Part shown: positions 1 through 8,797 of the stretch, in pieces | How positions within the stretch are numbered: position 1 is the stretch's first letter | Layout: every line of letters begins with the position of its first letter | Assembly (NCBI RefSeq): GCF_023822005.2 | Contig: NZ_CP098806.1 | Location: forward strand, 3,720,001-3,784,000 | Length of the DNA: 64,000 nucleotides | Source: Dyadobacter fanqingshengii | GTDB taxonomy: Bacteria; Bacteroidota; Bacteroidia; Cytophagales; Spirosomataceae | Direction of reading: 5' to 3' | Translations under genes and position numbers: made by a program | Notes under the pieces: generated by a model | Database searches by the model: none | Seen by the model: only the letters and a program-made list of their open reading frames with translations | What the model was told of the DNA's origin: nothing

Positions 1-149
1 GGATCGCCTGCAATTAAATCCACACATTACATTCCGGATATTCCGGCATATTTTTCATCTAAATAAAAAAATATGCGTAGCATACCAATTGAGTAACAAT
101 TTGTTAATAAAAAGTCGAGTTTTTTTTACTAAATATTTCAGCTAAAAAC

Positions 150-180
150 TTGCGTCACATATTGCCTGTACCTACATTTG
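150..180 (+). promoter_or_regulatory. Promoter of the tRNA-Gly/tRNA-Leu unit
   Basis: TTG at 150-152 is followed after 20 bp by TACATTTG at 173-180. This is a perfect match to the Bacteroidota -7 element TAnnTTTG at the expected spacing. Transcription would start near 187, about 20 bp before the mature tRNA-Gly. Confidence 0.6.
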
Positions 181-205
181 CACCACCATAATCAAAAACG
201 GTTAT

Positions 206-278
206 GCGAAAGTAGCTCAGCTGGTAGAGCGCGACCTTGCCAAGGTCGAGGTCGCGGGTTCGAACCCCGTCTTTCGCT
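206..278 (+). tRNA. tRNA-Gly (anticodon GCC)
   Basis: The 73-nt cloverleaf has acceptor arm GCGAAAG (206-212) pairing with CTTTCGC (271-277) and discriminator T278. The anticodon stem CGACC/GGTCG encloses loop TTGCCAA, which gives anticodon GCC. The T arm carries the GTTCGAAC motif. The 3' CCA is not encoded. It reads GGC/GGT glycine codons. Confidence 0.97.
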
Positions 279-288
279 CAGAGGTTAA

Positions 289-313
289 AGCACCGGAAAC
301 GGTGCTTTTTTTC
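289..313 (+). terminator. Intrinsic terminator between the two tRNAs
   Basis: A 7-bp stem AGCACCG/CGGTGCT is closed by a GAAA tetraloop and followed by a run of T. It lies between tRNA-Gly and tRNA-Leu, so some read-through or a second promoter must supply the downstream tRNA. Confidence 0.7.
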
Positions 314-343
314 TCTATATGCCATCTTATTTTCATGGCTAAT

Positions 344-429
344 GCCGGGGTGGTGGAACTGGTAGACACGCAGGACTTAAAATCCTGTGAGCCGAAACGC
401 TCGTACGGGTTCGATTCCCGTCCCCGGTA
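344..429 (+). tRNA. tRNA-Leu (anticodon TAA)
   Basis: The 86-nt class II tRNA has acceptor GCCGGGG pairing with CCCCGGT and discriminator A429. Anticodon stem CAGGA/TCCTG encloses CTTAAAA, giving anticodon TAA (UUA/UUG codons). A long variable arm (TGAGCCGAAACGCTCG) and a GGTTCGATTCC T arm are present. The terminal pair is G-U, as in the other tRNA-Leu of this window. Confidence 0.97.
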
Positions 430-430
430 C

Positions 431-463
431 AAAGCCTCTGGAATCTCACCAGAGGCTTTTTTC
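431..463 (+). terminator. Intrinsic terminator after tRNA-Leu
   Basis: An 11-bp stem AAAGCCTCTGG/CCAGAGGCTTT with a 7-nt loop is followed by T residues, immediately after the tRNA 3' end. Confidence 0.8.
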
Positions 464-535
464 TTGCTCTTATGTTTTAATTAAGCAATACTTTTCTACA
501 TTTATCATCCTGACGATTTTTCAATCTTTGCCCGC

Positions 536-1234
536 ATGAAGCTTTTGCTTATTGAAGACGAACCCAGTGTGATTTCCCTCATTCAAAGAAGTCTTTCTGC
601 TTCCGGACATGAAATAACGGTGGCGATGGATGGTAAATCGGGGCTTGAAATGGCCACACACCACGCATTCGACATGATCATGCTGGACCTGATGCTGCCT
701 GTCATCAATGGTATGGAGGTTTGCAGAAAGATCCGCAGCGCTGGTTTTAATACCCCTATCCTCATGCTTACCGCACTCGGGACAACCGAAAACATCGTTT
801 CGGGACTGGACGCCGGGGCGGACGACTATATGACGAAACCATTTAAACTGGCCGAGCTCGAAGCCCGTATCCGGACGCTGACAAGACGTGGAAAAGAAGT
901 TGAAAAAGAAAATAATGGTGTGACATTGAAAATCGCAGACCTGATCTTGAATACGGAGTCCAAGATCGTGCAAAGAAATGGCCACACCATTGACCTCACC
1001 GCCACAGAATTCCGACTGCTGGAATTTTTGATCAACAACAGAAACAAAGTGCTGAACAGAATGGAGATCCTGGAAAATGTCTGGGACATCAACTTCAATC
1101 TGGGCACGAATGTCGTGGATGTGTATATCAACTATCTTCGCAAAAAAGTGGATAAGAATCAAAAGAATAAACTAATACACACCGTTTTCGGCATGGGATA
1201 TGTGATGCGCCAATCTTATGAAGATCCAAACTAA
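536..1234 (+). CDS. OmpR/PhoB-family response regulator
   Basis: This 232-residue cytoplasmic transcription factor is the output half of the two-component system with the next gene. The receiver domain (about 1-115) shows the acidic pair E7-D8, phospho-acceptor D51 in MLDLMLP, T79 in LTAL and K101 in TKPF. The C-terminal third (about 130-225) is a winged-helix OmpR-type DNA-binding domain with DLTATEFRLLEFL and the conserved ending HTVFGMGYVM. Length and layout are normal. The histidine-kinase start codon lies 17 bp inside its 3' end, which indicates translational coupling and a dedicated pair. The regulon is unknown. The forward genes downstream (UspA-like protein and bestrophin channel) are the simplest candidate targets, but this is inference only. 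Confidence 0.93.
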   Translation: MKLLLIEDEPSVISLIQRSLSASGHEITVAMDGKSGLEMATHHAFDMIMLDLMLPVINGMEVCRKIRSAGFNTPILMLTALGTTENIVSGLDAGADDYMTKPFKLAELEARIRTLTRRGKEVEKENNGVTLKIADLILNTESKIVQRNGHTIDLTATEFRLLEFLINNRNKVLNRMEILENVWDINFNLGTNVVDVYINYLRKKVDKNQKNKLIHTVFGMGYVMRQSYEDPN

Positions 1235-2594
1235 AATTGCCCTTATTTTCACGATACTTACTTCGGGCATCATTATAGCACTGAGCATTTTCATTTATAC
1301 TTTCGGGTCGGAGAGTGTTTCCAACAGCTTTTATCATCGTCTGGAAGTCCGATCGGACATTATTGGGCACGCGGCATTACAGGAAAGCAAATCCACCACT
1401 TCTATATATTACGACATTAAGGAAAGGCATCTGGGAGACCTGCCCTTTGAACAACATCACATTATAAAAAACGGCGAGGTTGATAAGGCGAAAAGATTGA
1501 AAGAACAATTGCCTATGCCGCCTTCTTTCTATGACAACATTGTCAGGAAGGAGCCAGCCCGTTTTTTCAAGAATGACACGTCGTATGTCGGGCTGAACAT
1601 TAGCCAGGGTGGAAAAATGATCATTGTCCTGTCGTCCGCAGTGGACCTTTATGGTTTGGAAGAAATAGAGAACCTGAAAAAACTGCTTACAGTGGGGTTT
1701 TTTATTTCAATGATCTTTGTTTTCACATTTGGAAAATTGTTTTCTACACAAGTTTTCAATCCAATCAGGCGCATTGTTAGCAATGTGAAGGGAATAAGCG
1801 CGCATAATTTGCATCAGCGCCTGGAAGTTGCGGGCAGTAAGGACGAGATCGACGACCTTACGCACACGTTCAATGACATGCTCAACCGCCTTGAAATTAC
1901 ATTTGAAATACAGAATAATTTTGTGAGCAATGCCTCTCATGAGTTCAAAACGCCGCTCACCGTTATCAGTGGCGAAGCGCAACTTGGCCTTTCACAAGAG
2001 GGAATCCCGGATGCCGCGCGAAGTTCGTTTGAGGTGATTTACCGCGAAGCCGGGAAGCTGGAACATTTGGCAAACAGCATGTTAAAGCTTGCTCAAACTG
2101 GTTTCGACGGCACAAAAGAGCAATGGTCGACCATTCGTATGGATGAACTGGTGCTGTCTGTAAAAGAAGCTGTTGATAAGATCATTTCAGATAATAAGGT
2201 TGAAATTAATTTTAACCACTTGCCCGATGACGAAGCTAAACTGACCATTAACGGAAATCAGACGTTATTAACGGCGGCCTTATCCAACATTGTGCTGAAT
2301 AGTTGCAAATACTCTGATAATAAGCCGGTCAACATCATCATTTCTGCCGATGAAAAACATTCCATTGTGGAAATTGTGGATGTGGGAATAGGCATTCCGG
2401 ACCGTGAGATTGCCCAGATCTACGTGCCGTTTTTCAGGGCTTCCAATACCGAGCGCTATAAAGGTTATGGGATCGGGCTTCCGCTGGCTAACAACATTAT
2501 CAAGAAGCATAACGGGACCATAGCGGTTAATAGTCAGGTTGGTACGGGGACGAGTTTCAAAATCTTCCTACCCATCTCAAAAGCCACGCTCTAA
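1218..2594 (+). CDS. Membrane sensor histidine kinase
   Basis: This 458-residue inner-membrane kinase is predicted to phosphorylate the upstream regulator. The order is: N-terminal membrane segment (about 7-29), a roughly 125-residue periplasmic sensor region with no recognised fold, a second membrane segment (about 155-176), HAMP linker, then the HisKA dimerisation domain with phospho-acceptor H241 in NASHEFKTPLT. The ATPase domain follows, with N box near 356-363 (NIVLNSCKYS), G1 box DVGIGIPD near 388 and G2 box GYGIGLPL near 416. All catalytic boxes are intact. The architecture resembles CusS/ArlS-type kinases, but the signal cannot be read from the sequence. Confidence 0.93.
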   Translation: MKIQTKIALIFTILTSGIIIALSIFIYTFGSESVSNSFYHRLEVRSDIIGHAALQESKSTTSIYYDIKERHLGDLPFEQHHIIKNGEVDKAKRLKEQLPMPPSFYDNIVRKEPARFFKNDTSYVGLNISQGGKMIIVLSSAVDLYGLEEIENLKKLLTVGFFISMIFVFTFGKLFSTQVFNPIRRIVSNVKGISAHNLHQRLEVAGSKDEIDDLTHTFNDMLNRLEITFEIQNNFVSNASHEFKTPLTVISGEAQLGLSQEGIPDAARSSFEVIYREAGKLEHLANSMLKLAQTGFDGTKEQWSTIRMDELVLSVKEAVDKIISDNKVEINFNHLPDDEAKLTINGNQTLLTAALSNIVLNSCKYSDNKPVNIIISADEKHSIVEIVDVGIGIPDREIAQIYVPFFRASNTERYKGYGIGLPLANNIIKKHNGTIAVNSQVGTGTSFKIFLPISKATL

Positions 2595-2733
2595 TCTCTT
2601 TTTAATAATCTAATCCGGCTTTAATAACTCTCTCATTGTATTATAACACCACTTTTAATTGGTGCTAACAACCTCGCTGTAACATTGTATTATCAATTTA
2701 ATCAATGTATTTATCAACAAAAAGCGAGCAAAT

Positions 2734-3192
2734 ATGAAGACTGTAATTATCCCGGCTGACTTTTCCCCTGAAAGCTTGCAAGTAGCGCACATCCTGGCCA
2801 GAAACGCACAAGAAAAATTTTCGATCGTCTTCACACACCTTTTCCATGTGGCAGACGACATTCAGGACCTCCTTTTTTCCACTTACAGGAAAAAAGAATA
2901 TGACTTTGTTTCAGAGGCTTTTTGGGAAGAATGTCATGTTATCAAAAATCTGTATGGAAATAAGGTCCACAGCATTAAAGTAGAATTTTTTTACGGCAAC
3001 AAATTGGCTGCATTCAAAAATTTTCTTGATGCCCACGACGCCAATTTCATTGCCTATTCCGAAAATAATGGCATTCCAAAATTGTCGAAAAGCAGTCTGG
3101 ATGCGTTGCCGGTAATAAAAAAATCTGGCTTAGAACTGATCAATGTGGATAAGATAGAGGAACCAGCAAAGTCACAGGAAATATGCTTCTGA
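2734..3192 (+). CDS. UspA-like (adenine nucleotide alpha hydrolase fold) protein
   Basis: This 152-residue protein opens with a beta strand and loop typical of universal stress proteins (KTVIIPADFSPESLQVAHILA) and continues as one alternating alpha/beta domain. The usual ATP-binding GxxGS(V)xxxxxxxx(S/T) segment near the C terminus is replaced by PKLSKSSLDALPVIKKSG, so it may not bind nucleotide conventionally. Its stop overlaps the start of the bestrophin gene by 10 bp, which suggests co-expression and possibly a regulatory partnership with that channel. A specific function cannot be assigned. Confidence 0.6.
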   Translation: MKTVIIPADFSPESLQVAHILARNAQEKFSIVFTHLFHVADDIQDLLFSTYRKKEYDFVSEAFWEECHVIKNLYGNKVHSIKVEFFYGNKLAAFKNFLDAHDANFIAYSENNGIPKLSKSSLDALPVIKKSGLELINVDKIEEPAKSQEICF

Positions 3193-4094
3193 AAAAAAAC
3201 ATTCCGATCAAATACATTTTCGGCAAGATCAAATACGAAATTCTGTTCGTTGCCATTTATGGATTTGCGATTGAGATTATCTATAAAAATTTCAACATTA
3301 CAGAGATTTCGATCCCTATGACCGTGCCCACAGTGCTGGGAACGATCATTTCACTCCTGCTTGCATTCCGCTCCAACCAGGCGTACGACCGCTGGTGGGA
3401 AGCCCGTCAGATATGGGGCGCTGTGGTAAATGATTCCAGGACACTGGCCCGCCAGGTTATGTTCCTGATCGATGATCCTTATGATCCGGATCAGATAGAT
3501 GGTTTTAAAAACCGAATTATCAAACGGCAAATTGCATGGTGCTATGCATTAGCGCACGGTCTTAGAAAAGAAGATCCAATGCCTGCCATTGAAAAATATG
3601 TATCAGCAGAAGAATGCGATTCATTACAAGACTATGATAATAAGCACGTTGGACTGATCCAGTTGCATGCGCGCGATTACAATAATGCATTAAAGCAAGG
3701 CTGGGTAAACCCTTATCAGCAAATTGAGATGGACGCTACGCTCACGCGCCTGGTAGACTCGATGGGGAAATGCGAACGGATCAAAAACACCGTTTTCCCA
3801 TCGACGTATAGCCTTTACATTCATCTGGCGTTACACTTTTTCATTTTGCTGCTCCCGTTTGGACTTGTTGAACTGTTCGGTTTCCTAATGGTGCCAGTGC
3901 TGATCGTGATCACCGGATGCTTTTTCCTGATCGAAAAAATGGCGATCCATTTGCAGGATCCATTCGAAAACAAACCTACAGATACGCCTATGCTGACCAT
4001 TTCGCGAAACATTGAGCGCGATTTGAAACAAATGATGCGCGATAAGCAAATGCCGGTAATGGTGCCGCAGGTAAACTATTTTTATGTTTTGTAG
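3183..4094 (+). CDS. Bestrophin-family (UPF0187) membrane channel
   Basis: This 303-residue integral membrane protein belongs to the bacterial bestrophin/YneE family. These proteins form pentameric anion or cation channels. The hallmark segment AYDRWWEARQIWGAVVNDSR lies near residues 64-84. Hydrophobic helices occur near 18-38 and 42-62, and as a pair near 210-255. The conserved C-terminal end (LQDPFENKPTDTPM) precedes the usual cytoplasmic helix with ISRNIERDLKQM. Length is normal. It starts inside the stop region of the UspA-like gene, so the two are translationally coupled. Ion selectivity is not deducible. Confidence 0.88.
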   Translation: MLLKKNIPIKYIFGKIKYEILFVAIYGFAIEIIYKNFNITEISIPMTVPTVLGTIISLLLAFRSNQAYDRWWEARQIWGAVVNDSRTLARQVMFLIDDPYDPDQIDGFKNRIIKRQIAWCYALAHGLRKEDPMPAIEKYVSAEECDSLQDYDNKHVGLIQLHARDYNNALKQGWVNPYQQIEMDATLTRLVDSMGKCERIKNTVFPSTYSLYIHLALHFFILLLPFGLVELFGFLMVPVLIVITGCFFLIEKMAIHLQDPFENKPTDTPMLTISRNIERDLKQMMRDKQMPVMVPQVNYFYVL

Positions 4095-4162
4095 GCTCCA
4101 CGAAGGCCCTCTATTTGCATGAATTTATGCGACAATTAACTAGGAACTTGTTCTATAAATAT

Positions 4163-4192
4163 AAAAAAGACTTCCGCCTGGAAGTCTTTTTT
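4163..4192 (+). terminator. Intrinsic terminator after the bestrophin gene
   Basis: A 13-bp stem AAAAAAGACTTCC/GGAAGTCTTTTTT with a GCCT loop ends in a T run. It lies about 70 bp past the bestrophin stop and upstream of the SNF2 gene. It overlaps a short open frame (4115-4297) that is therefore unlikely to be a gene. Confidence 0.8.
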
Positions 4193-4301
4193 ATTGGTCG
4201 CTTTTCACCTATATTTGAAGTTTTCCAAAATGTAAAGAGGCACTTAAATTCCAGGAGCCGCGCTTTACAACAGCACTTCACGCCTAGCCAACTTTAAAAG
4301 A

Positions 4302-7241
4302 ATGAAAGTTTCTCCCACAGAGCCGTTTAAAATTGTTTATTCCATTCTCAATCATGAATTTTTGGGATACATTTTTGAATCCTTTGTGGTTCAATTGAAT
4401 CATCAGGGCGATTTTTCATTCCAGATCCAGAATATTTCATCCAAGAACATCAAGGAATTTCGTACGGGCATCGACCAGCGTGATGTCGAACTGGTGGGGC
4501 TGATCGATGATATTCAACAAGATGTCATCCTACGGAAATTTAATCCCAAGAAGTTAAATGCGGTAGATTTTTTCCTGAAAGTTTATGATGCTCAAAAAGG
4601 CGATAAGCTGGTTCAGGAAGCCATTGCGACCTATCTTGAAAGCTGCAAGGCGAAAATTCTTGAGAGGCTCAGCGGTAAGGAGATTTTTATCATGGGAAGC
4701 GATGGAAACCCGCTGTGGAAACCTGTCATGTGGGAACCCGAAAAGGCGACGATCCGCTTCCATTTTATCAGAAATGAGGATAATACACATTACTTCCCCA
4801 CAATCCGCCATAAGTTTCAGAAAGTTGATTTTCAATACAAAAATGCTTTTCTGATTTGCGAAGAGCCGGCCTGGCTTGTGCTGGACGGACATTTGCTGCA
4901 TTTTGAAGGTCATGTCGACGGAAAAAAGATAAAACCTTTTTTGGCAAAAAAATTCATTGCCATTCCAGGGCAGGTGGAGGAACAATATTATGGAAGATTT
5001 GTTGCGCCGCTCATTGCCTCCTATGACGTCGTTGCCAGAGGTTTTGAGATCAGAAACGTGTCTTCCACGCCCAAAACCGTCCTGACAATCTCCGAATACA
5101 GTTCCAACAAGAAGGCCCCTGCCCTTTTCCAGGATTCGGACGTGGCTGTTATCGATGAGGATGAGGACAATGATGTGGCTTTCGATTTGTCATTCCAATA
5201 TGCCAATTTCTCCTTCCATTACGACAGTTTCGCACATGCGTCGAGCGTACACATGGAAAAGAAAGGCAATGATTACCTCTTCAACAAAGTCAAACGCAGC
5301 ATTGAAATAGAAAGCCAGAATGTGGCCCTGTTGAAAGAATGGGGGCTTAACATTAGAAACGGCAAGGTCCAGATGCCCAAGTCACAGGCGTTCGGTTGGT
5401 TGCAAGGCAATGCAAATCTGCTGGCCGAAAACGGCATTGCAGTAAGGCAGAATACGAGTGATGCAAAACGCTATTTCCTCGGTTATTCTTCCATTGATAT
5501 TTCCATTCAGGAGGGGCGCGATTGGTTCGATATCAATGCAAAAGTCAAATTCGGTGAATTTGAAATTCCGTTTATCCAGCTCAGAAGCTACATATTGAAC
5601 CGTAAGAAGGAATTTTTGCTTCCTAGTGGTGAGATCGCTGTCATTCCGGAATGGTGGTTTACAAAATATTCGGAGTTCTTCTCTTTTACCGAACACGATG
5701 GCGAGAATGATCCGTTGCGGCTGCGTATGCACCATTTAGCATTGGTTCAGGAGCTGAAAGAAGAAAATCTTGCCACTGCCACGATCAGTCGAAAGCTGGA
5801 AAATCTACGGGACTTCAATCACATTGAAGCCGTCGAGCCGCCGCTGCATTTTCAAGGAACATTGCGTCCTTATCAGAAAACGGGCTACGATTGGTTAAGG
5901 TTTTTGAAACAATATCGTTTCGGCGGATGTCTTGCGGATGATATGGGTTTGGGAAAAACCGTGCAGACGCTCGCACTCTTGCAAGCTGAGAAAGAGACGG
6001 GCGTAAGAGAGCCTTCAATGCTTATTATGCCCACATCCTTGCTCTATAACTGGCAATTGGAGGCAAAAAGGTTTACCCCGGACATGAAAGTACTGCTCTA
6101 TACAGGCACCAATCGCGAAAAAGACACAGCACAATTCGATAATTACGACCTCATTTTAACGTCTTACGGCATCGTCCGTTTGGACATTGAGCTGATCCAA
6201 TCCTATCGTTTTAATTACGTAATCCTGGACGAGTCCCAGGCCATTAAAAATCCGGCTTCTATCATTACAAAAGCGGTCAGAAGACTCAATTCCGCTAATA
6301 GGCTCGTTCTTACAGGAACTCCGATTGAAAACAACACATTAGATCTCTGGTCTCAAATGTCTTTCGTCAACCCCGGATTGTTGGGCAGTCAGTCTTTTTT
6401 CAGGGATGAATTTCAAATTCCAATAGAAAAACGCGGGGATGAAGAAAAGACAAAAAGGCTTTATAATCTGATTAAACCATTCATATTAAGGAGATTAAAA
6501 TCACAGGTTGCCACCGATTTACCCGAAAAAGTCGAGAGCATTCAGTATTGCGATATGTCCGAGGAGCAGGAAAAAGCTTACGAAGAAGCGAAGGCATATT
6601 ATCGCAATATGATCTTGCAAAGCATTGATACAGAAGGCATCTCTAAATCACAGCTCGTTGTTTTACAAGGTCTTACCAAGCTCAGGCAATTGGCCAACCA
6701 TCCATCCATGGTTGATCCTGAATACACACACGGTTCAGGGAAGTTCGAGGATGTGTTGTATAAAATGCAAACTGTCATCAGTGAAAATCACAAGATCCTG
6801 ATATTCAGCCAATACATCAAGCATCTCGACCTTTTCAGGCAATTCCTGAATGAGAAAGAGATAACATATGCCTATCTGGATGGTTCAACTAAAAATCGCC
6901 AGGAGCAGGTTGAGCTTTTCCAAAACAACAATGACATTAAAATATTCCTCATATCATTAAAAGCCGGCGGCTTAGGCCTTAATCTCACCGCAGCAGATTA
7001 CGTTTTCATCCTGGACCCATGGTGGAATCCCGCCATCGAAGCCCAAGCCATAGACCGCGCCCACCGCATCGGCCAGGACCGCACGGTTTTCACTTACAAG
7101 TTTATTACTAAAAATTCTGTAGAGGAAAAGATTCTGGCGCTGCAAAGGACTAAAAAGCAGCTGGCCGATGATTTGATTTCGAATGAAGAAGGATTTATTA
7201 AGTCGCTGAGTAGGGAGGATGTGTTGAATTTACTGGCTTAA
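4302..7241 (+). CDS. SNF2-family (RapA/HepA-like) DNA-dependent ATPase
   Basis: This 979-residue protein has a full SNF2 ATPase in its C-terminal half: Walker A DDMGLGKT near 546-553, Walker B DESQ near 643 (DEAH-type variant), motif III LTGTPIENN near 670, and motifs V/VI GGLGLNLT and QAIDRAHRIGQDR near 895-927. The first 520 residues are a long family-specific region without an obvious SWIM zinc finger. Such bacterial proteins remodel protein-nucleic acid complexes, for example by recycling RNA polymerase; the exact substrate is unknown. TATATTTG at 4210-4217 is a plausible -7 promoter element for this gene, but the matching -33 box is poor. It stands alone between two terminators or repeats and is convergent with purA. 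Confidence 0.9.
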   Translation: MKVSPTEPFKIVYSILNHEFLGYIFESFVVQLNHQGDFSFQIQNISSKNIKEFRTGIDQRDVELVGLIDDIQQDVILRKFNPKKLNAVDFFLKVYDAQKGDKLVQEAIATYLESCKAKILERLSGKEIFIMGSDGNPLWKPVMWEPEKATIRFHFIRNEDNTHYFPTIRHKFQKVDFQYKNAFLICEEPAWLVLDGHLLHFEGHVDGKKIKPFLAKKFIAIPGQVEEQYYGRFVAPLIASYDVVARGFEIRNVSSTPKTVLTISEYSSNKKAPALFQDSDVAVIDEDEDNDVAFDLSFQYANFSFHYDSFAHASSVHMEKKGNDYLFNKVKRSIEIESQNVALLKEWGLNIRNGKVQMPKSQAFGWLQGNANLLAENGIAVRQNTSDAKRYFLGYSSIDISIQEGRDWFDINAKVKFGEFEIPFIQLRSYILNRKKEFLLPSGEIAVIPEWWFTKYSEFFSFTEHDGENDPLRLRMHHLALVQELKEENLATATISRKLENLRDFNHIEAVEPPLHFQGTLRPYQKTGYDWLRFLKQYRFGGCLADDMGLGKTVQTLALLQAEKETGVREPSMLIMPTSLLYNWQLEAKRFTPDMKVLLYTGTNREKDTAQFDNYDLILTSYGIVRLDIELIQSYRFNYVILDESQAIKNPASIITKAVRRLNSANRLVLTGTPIENNTLDLWSQMSFVNPGLLGSQSFFRDEFQIPIEKRGDEEKTKRLYNLIKPFILRRLKSQVATDLPEKVESIQYCDMSEEQEKAYEEAKAYYRNMILQSIDTEGISKSQLVVLQGLTKLRQLANHPSMVDPEYTHGSGKFEDVLYKMQTVISENHKILIFSQYIKHLDLFRQFLNEKEITYAYLDGSTKNRQEQVELFQNNNDIKIFLISLKAGGLGLNLTAADYVFILDPWWNPAIEAQAIDRAHRIGQDRTVFTYKFITKNSVEEKILALQRTKKQLADDLISNEEGFIKSLSREDVLNLLA

Positions 7242-7426
7242 CGCTTGTCAGGATGAAGTCAGCTCGCTGCCAGAGCCTGTCAGTCCTTTGCCTTCCTTGA
7301 ACCCTAAAGCTTGTCAGCCTGAGCGTAGTCGAAGGCGCGTTACTCCTTGGTAACGTGCCTTCGACTACGCTCAGGCTGACAAAAAAGTGGGCGCTCAGGC
7401 TGACAGAGCAAGTAACCTTACTTCTT
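7242..7426. repeat. REP-like inverted-repeat element in a convergent gap
   Basis: A near-perfect 70-nt hairpin spans 7312-7381. The outer arm TGTCAGCCTGAGCGTAGTCG recurs inverted as CGACTACGCTCAGGCTGACA, and the inner stem continues through GGCGCGTTAC/GGTAACGTGCC with a TCCTT loop. Degenerate fragments of the same unit flank it (7243-7258, 7277-7283, 7391-7406). A closely related copy occupies the other repeat-bearing convergent gap at 33674-33742. The element separates the converging SNF2 and purA genes and may act as a bidirectional terminator. Confidence 0.85.
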
Positions 7427-8722
7427 CTAAACCGACAGCGCCGAAGCCTCCCGACTAATCAACGCCTCTCTATCCGGCCCGGTAGAAATAAACGTAATCG
7501 GCAATTTCAATTCTTCTTCCAGGAACTTCACGTATGCCAGCAACTCCTCGGGAATTGCATCGAAATCGTGGATTCCGTCTAATGATTGCTGCCAGCCTTT
7601 AAAATCTTTGTAAACAGGCTCAACTGTTTCATCGCACAAATCGTATGGCAGGTGATCAGTTAGGGAGCCGTCTGGCAGGCGGTAATTGGTGCAGACGCGG
7701 ATGTTGTCAAAGATTGTCAATACATCCACTTTCATCATAATCAACTGCGTAACGCCGTTGATCATGATTGCATATTTCAATGCAGGCAGGTCAAGCCAGC
7801 CGCAACGACGTGGACGTCCGGTTGTAGCACCGAACTCGCGGCCTTCCTGGCGCATTTTTTCGCCTGTTTCTTCTAATAGTTCTGTTGGGAAAGGTCCGCT
7901 TCCTACGCGTGTGCAGTAAGCTTTGAAAATCCCGAAAACCTCTCCGATCTGGCTTGGTGCAATGCCAAGACCGGTGCAAGCGCCAGCCGTCATTGTTGTG
8001 GAGCTTGTTACAAATGGATATGATCCGAAATCAATGTCCAGCAAAGAGCCTTGTGCGCCTTCTGCCAAAACTGTTTTTGATGCTGCTAACGCCTCATTAA
8101 CAACATATTCGCTATCCACCAATGTGAACTGCTTCATGAATTCGATCGCACCGAAGAAGTTTTCTTCTGATTTTGCAAGCACTTCCGAGTAATCAAATGC
8201 GTAGAAATCAAGGATTGTCTTGTGTGCGTCAACAAGCTTTTTATATTTAGCCGCAAAATTTGGAGAAAGAACATCCCCTACGCGCAGGCCTAATCTTGCC
8301 ACTTTATCCTGATAAGCCGGTCCAATTCCTCTCAAAGTTGAGCCGATCTTGGAATCACCTTTCGAGCGTTCGTAAGCAGCGTCCAGCAAGGAGTGGGTAG
8401 GAACAATAATCGATGCTTTTTTGGAAACATACAGATTACTGATCAGGTCAAGGTTGTATTTGGCGAGATTCTCAATTTCTCTTTTGAAAACAATGGGGTC
8501 TAAAACGACTCCGTTTCCGATAATGTTCTGGATATCGCTGCGGAAAATACCTGATGGAATTTGGTGCAAAACATGCTTAATTCCATCAAATTCCAATGTA
8601 TGACCAGCATTAGGCCCTCCCTGAAAACGGGCTACAACCTGATAACGTGGTGCCAGGACATCCACAATTTTACCTTTTCCCTCGTCTCCCCATTGAAGAC
8701 CAAGTAATACGTCAACTTTCAT
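7427..8722 (-). CDS. purA: Adenylosuccinate synthetase
   Basis: This cytosolic enzyme joins IMP and aspartate using GTP, the first step from IMP to AMP. The 431 residues match the family length. The N terminus has the P-loop signature GLQWGDEGKGK with catalytic D13, then GPNAGHT with H41. Further along are GSTLRGIGPAYQDK and the GTP-site region TTGRPRRCGW. The start codon is the one that places GDEGKGK at residues 12-18, as in E. coli. It is convergent with the SNF2 gene. The Fur-family gene is upstream on the same strand, 75 bp away. Confidence 0.98.
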   Translation of the reverse strand: MKVDVLLGLQWGDEGKGKIVDVLAPRYQVVARFQGGPNAGHTLEFDGIKHVLHQIPSGIFRSDIQNIIGNGVVLDPIVFKREIENLAKYNLDLISNLYVSKKASIIVPTHSLLDAAYERSKGDSKIGSTLRGIGPAYQDKVARLGLRVGDVLSPNFAAKYKKLVDAHKTILDFYAFDYSEVLAKSEENFFGAIEFMKQFTLVDSEYVVNEALAASKTVLAEGAQGSLLDIDFGSYPFVTSSTTMTAGACTGLGIAPSQIGEVFGIFKAYCTRVGSGPFPTELLEETGEKMRQEGREFGATTGRPRRCGWLDLPALKYAIMINGVTQLIMMKVDVLTIFDNIRVCTNYRLPDGSLTDHLPYDLCDETVEPVYKDFKGWQQSLDGIHDFDAIPEELLAYVKFLEEELKLPITFISTGPDREALISREASALSV

Positions 8723-8797
8723 TCAATTTATGATTACTGAAACTAATATGGTGTAAGGTTGGCCGGGCAAACGAATGCTGCCCGGCCCAATGTTGTA

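Noticed and set aside
302..484. Open frames across the tRNA-Leu genes (302-484 and 11883-12095)
   Set aside because: They are read-through of structural tRNA sequence and terminators, not proteins.
4115..4297. 60-codon open frame between bestrophin and SNF2 genes
   Set aside because: It runs through a clear intrinsic terminator and the probable SNF2 promoter, and its translation has no domain character.
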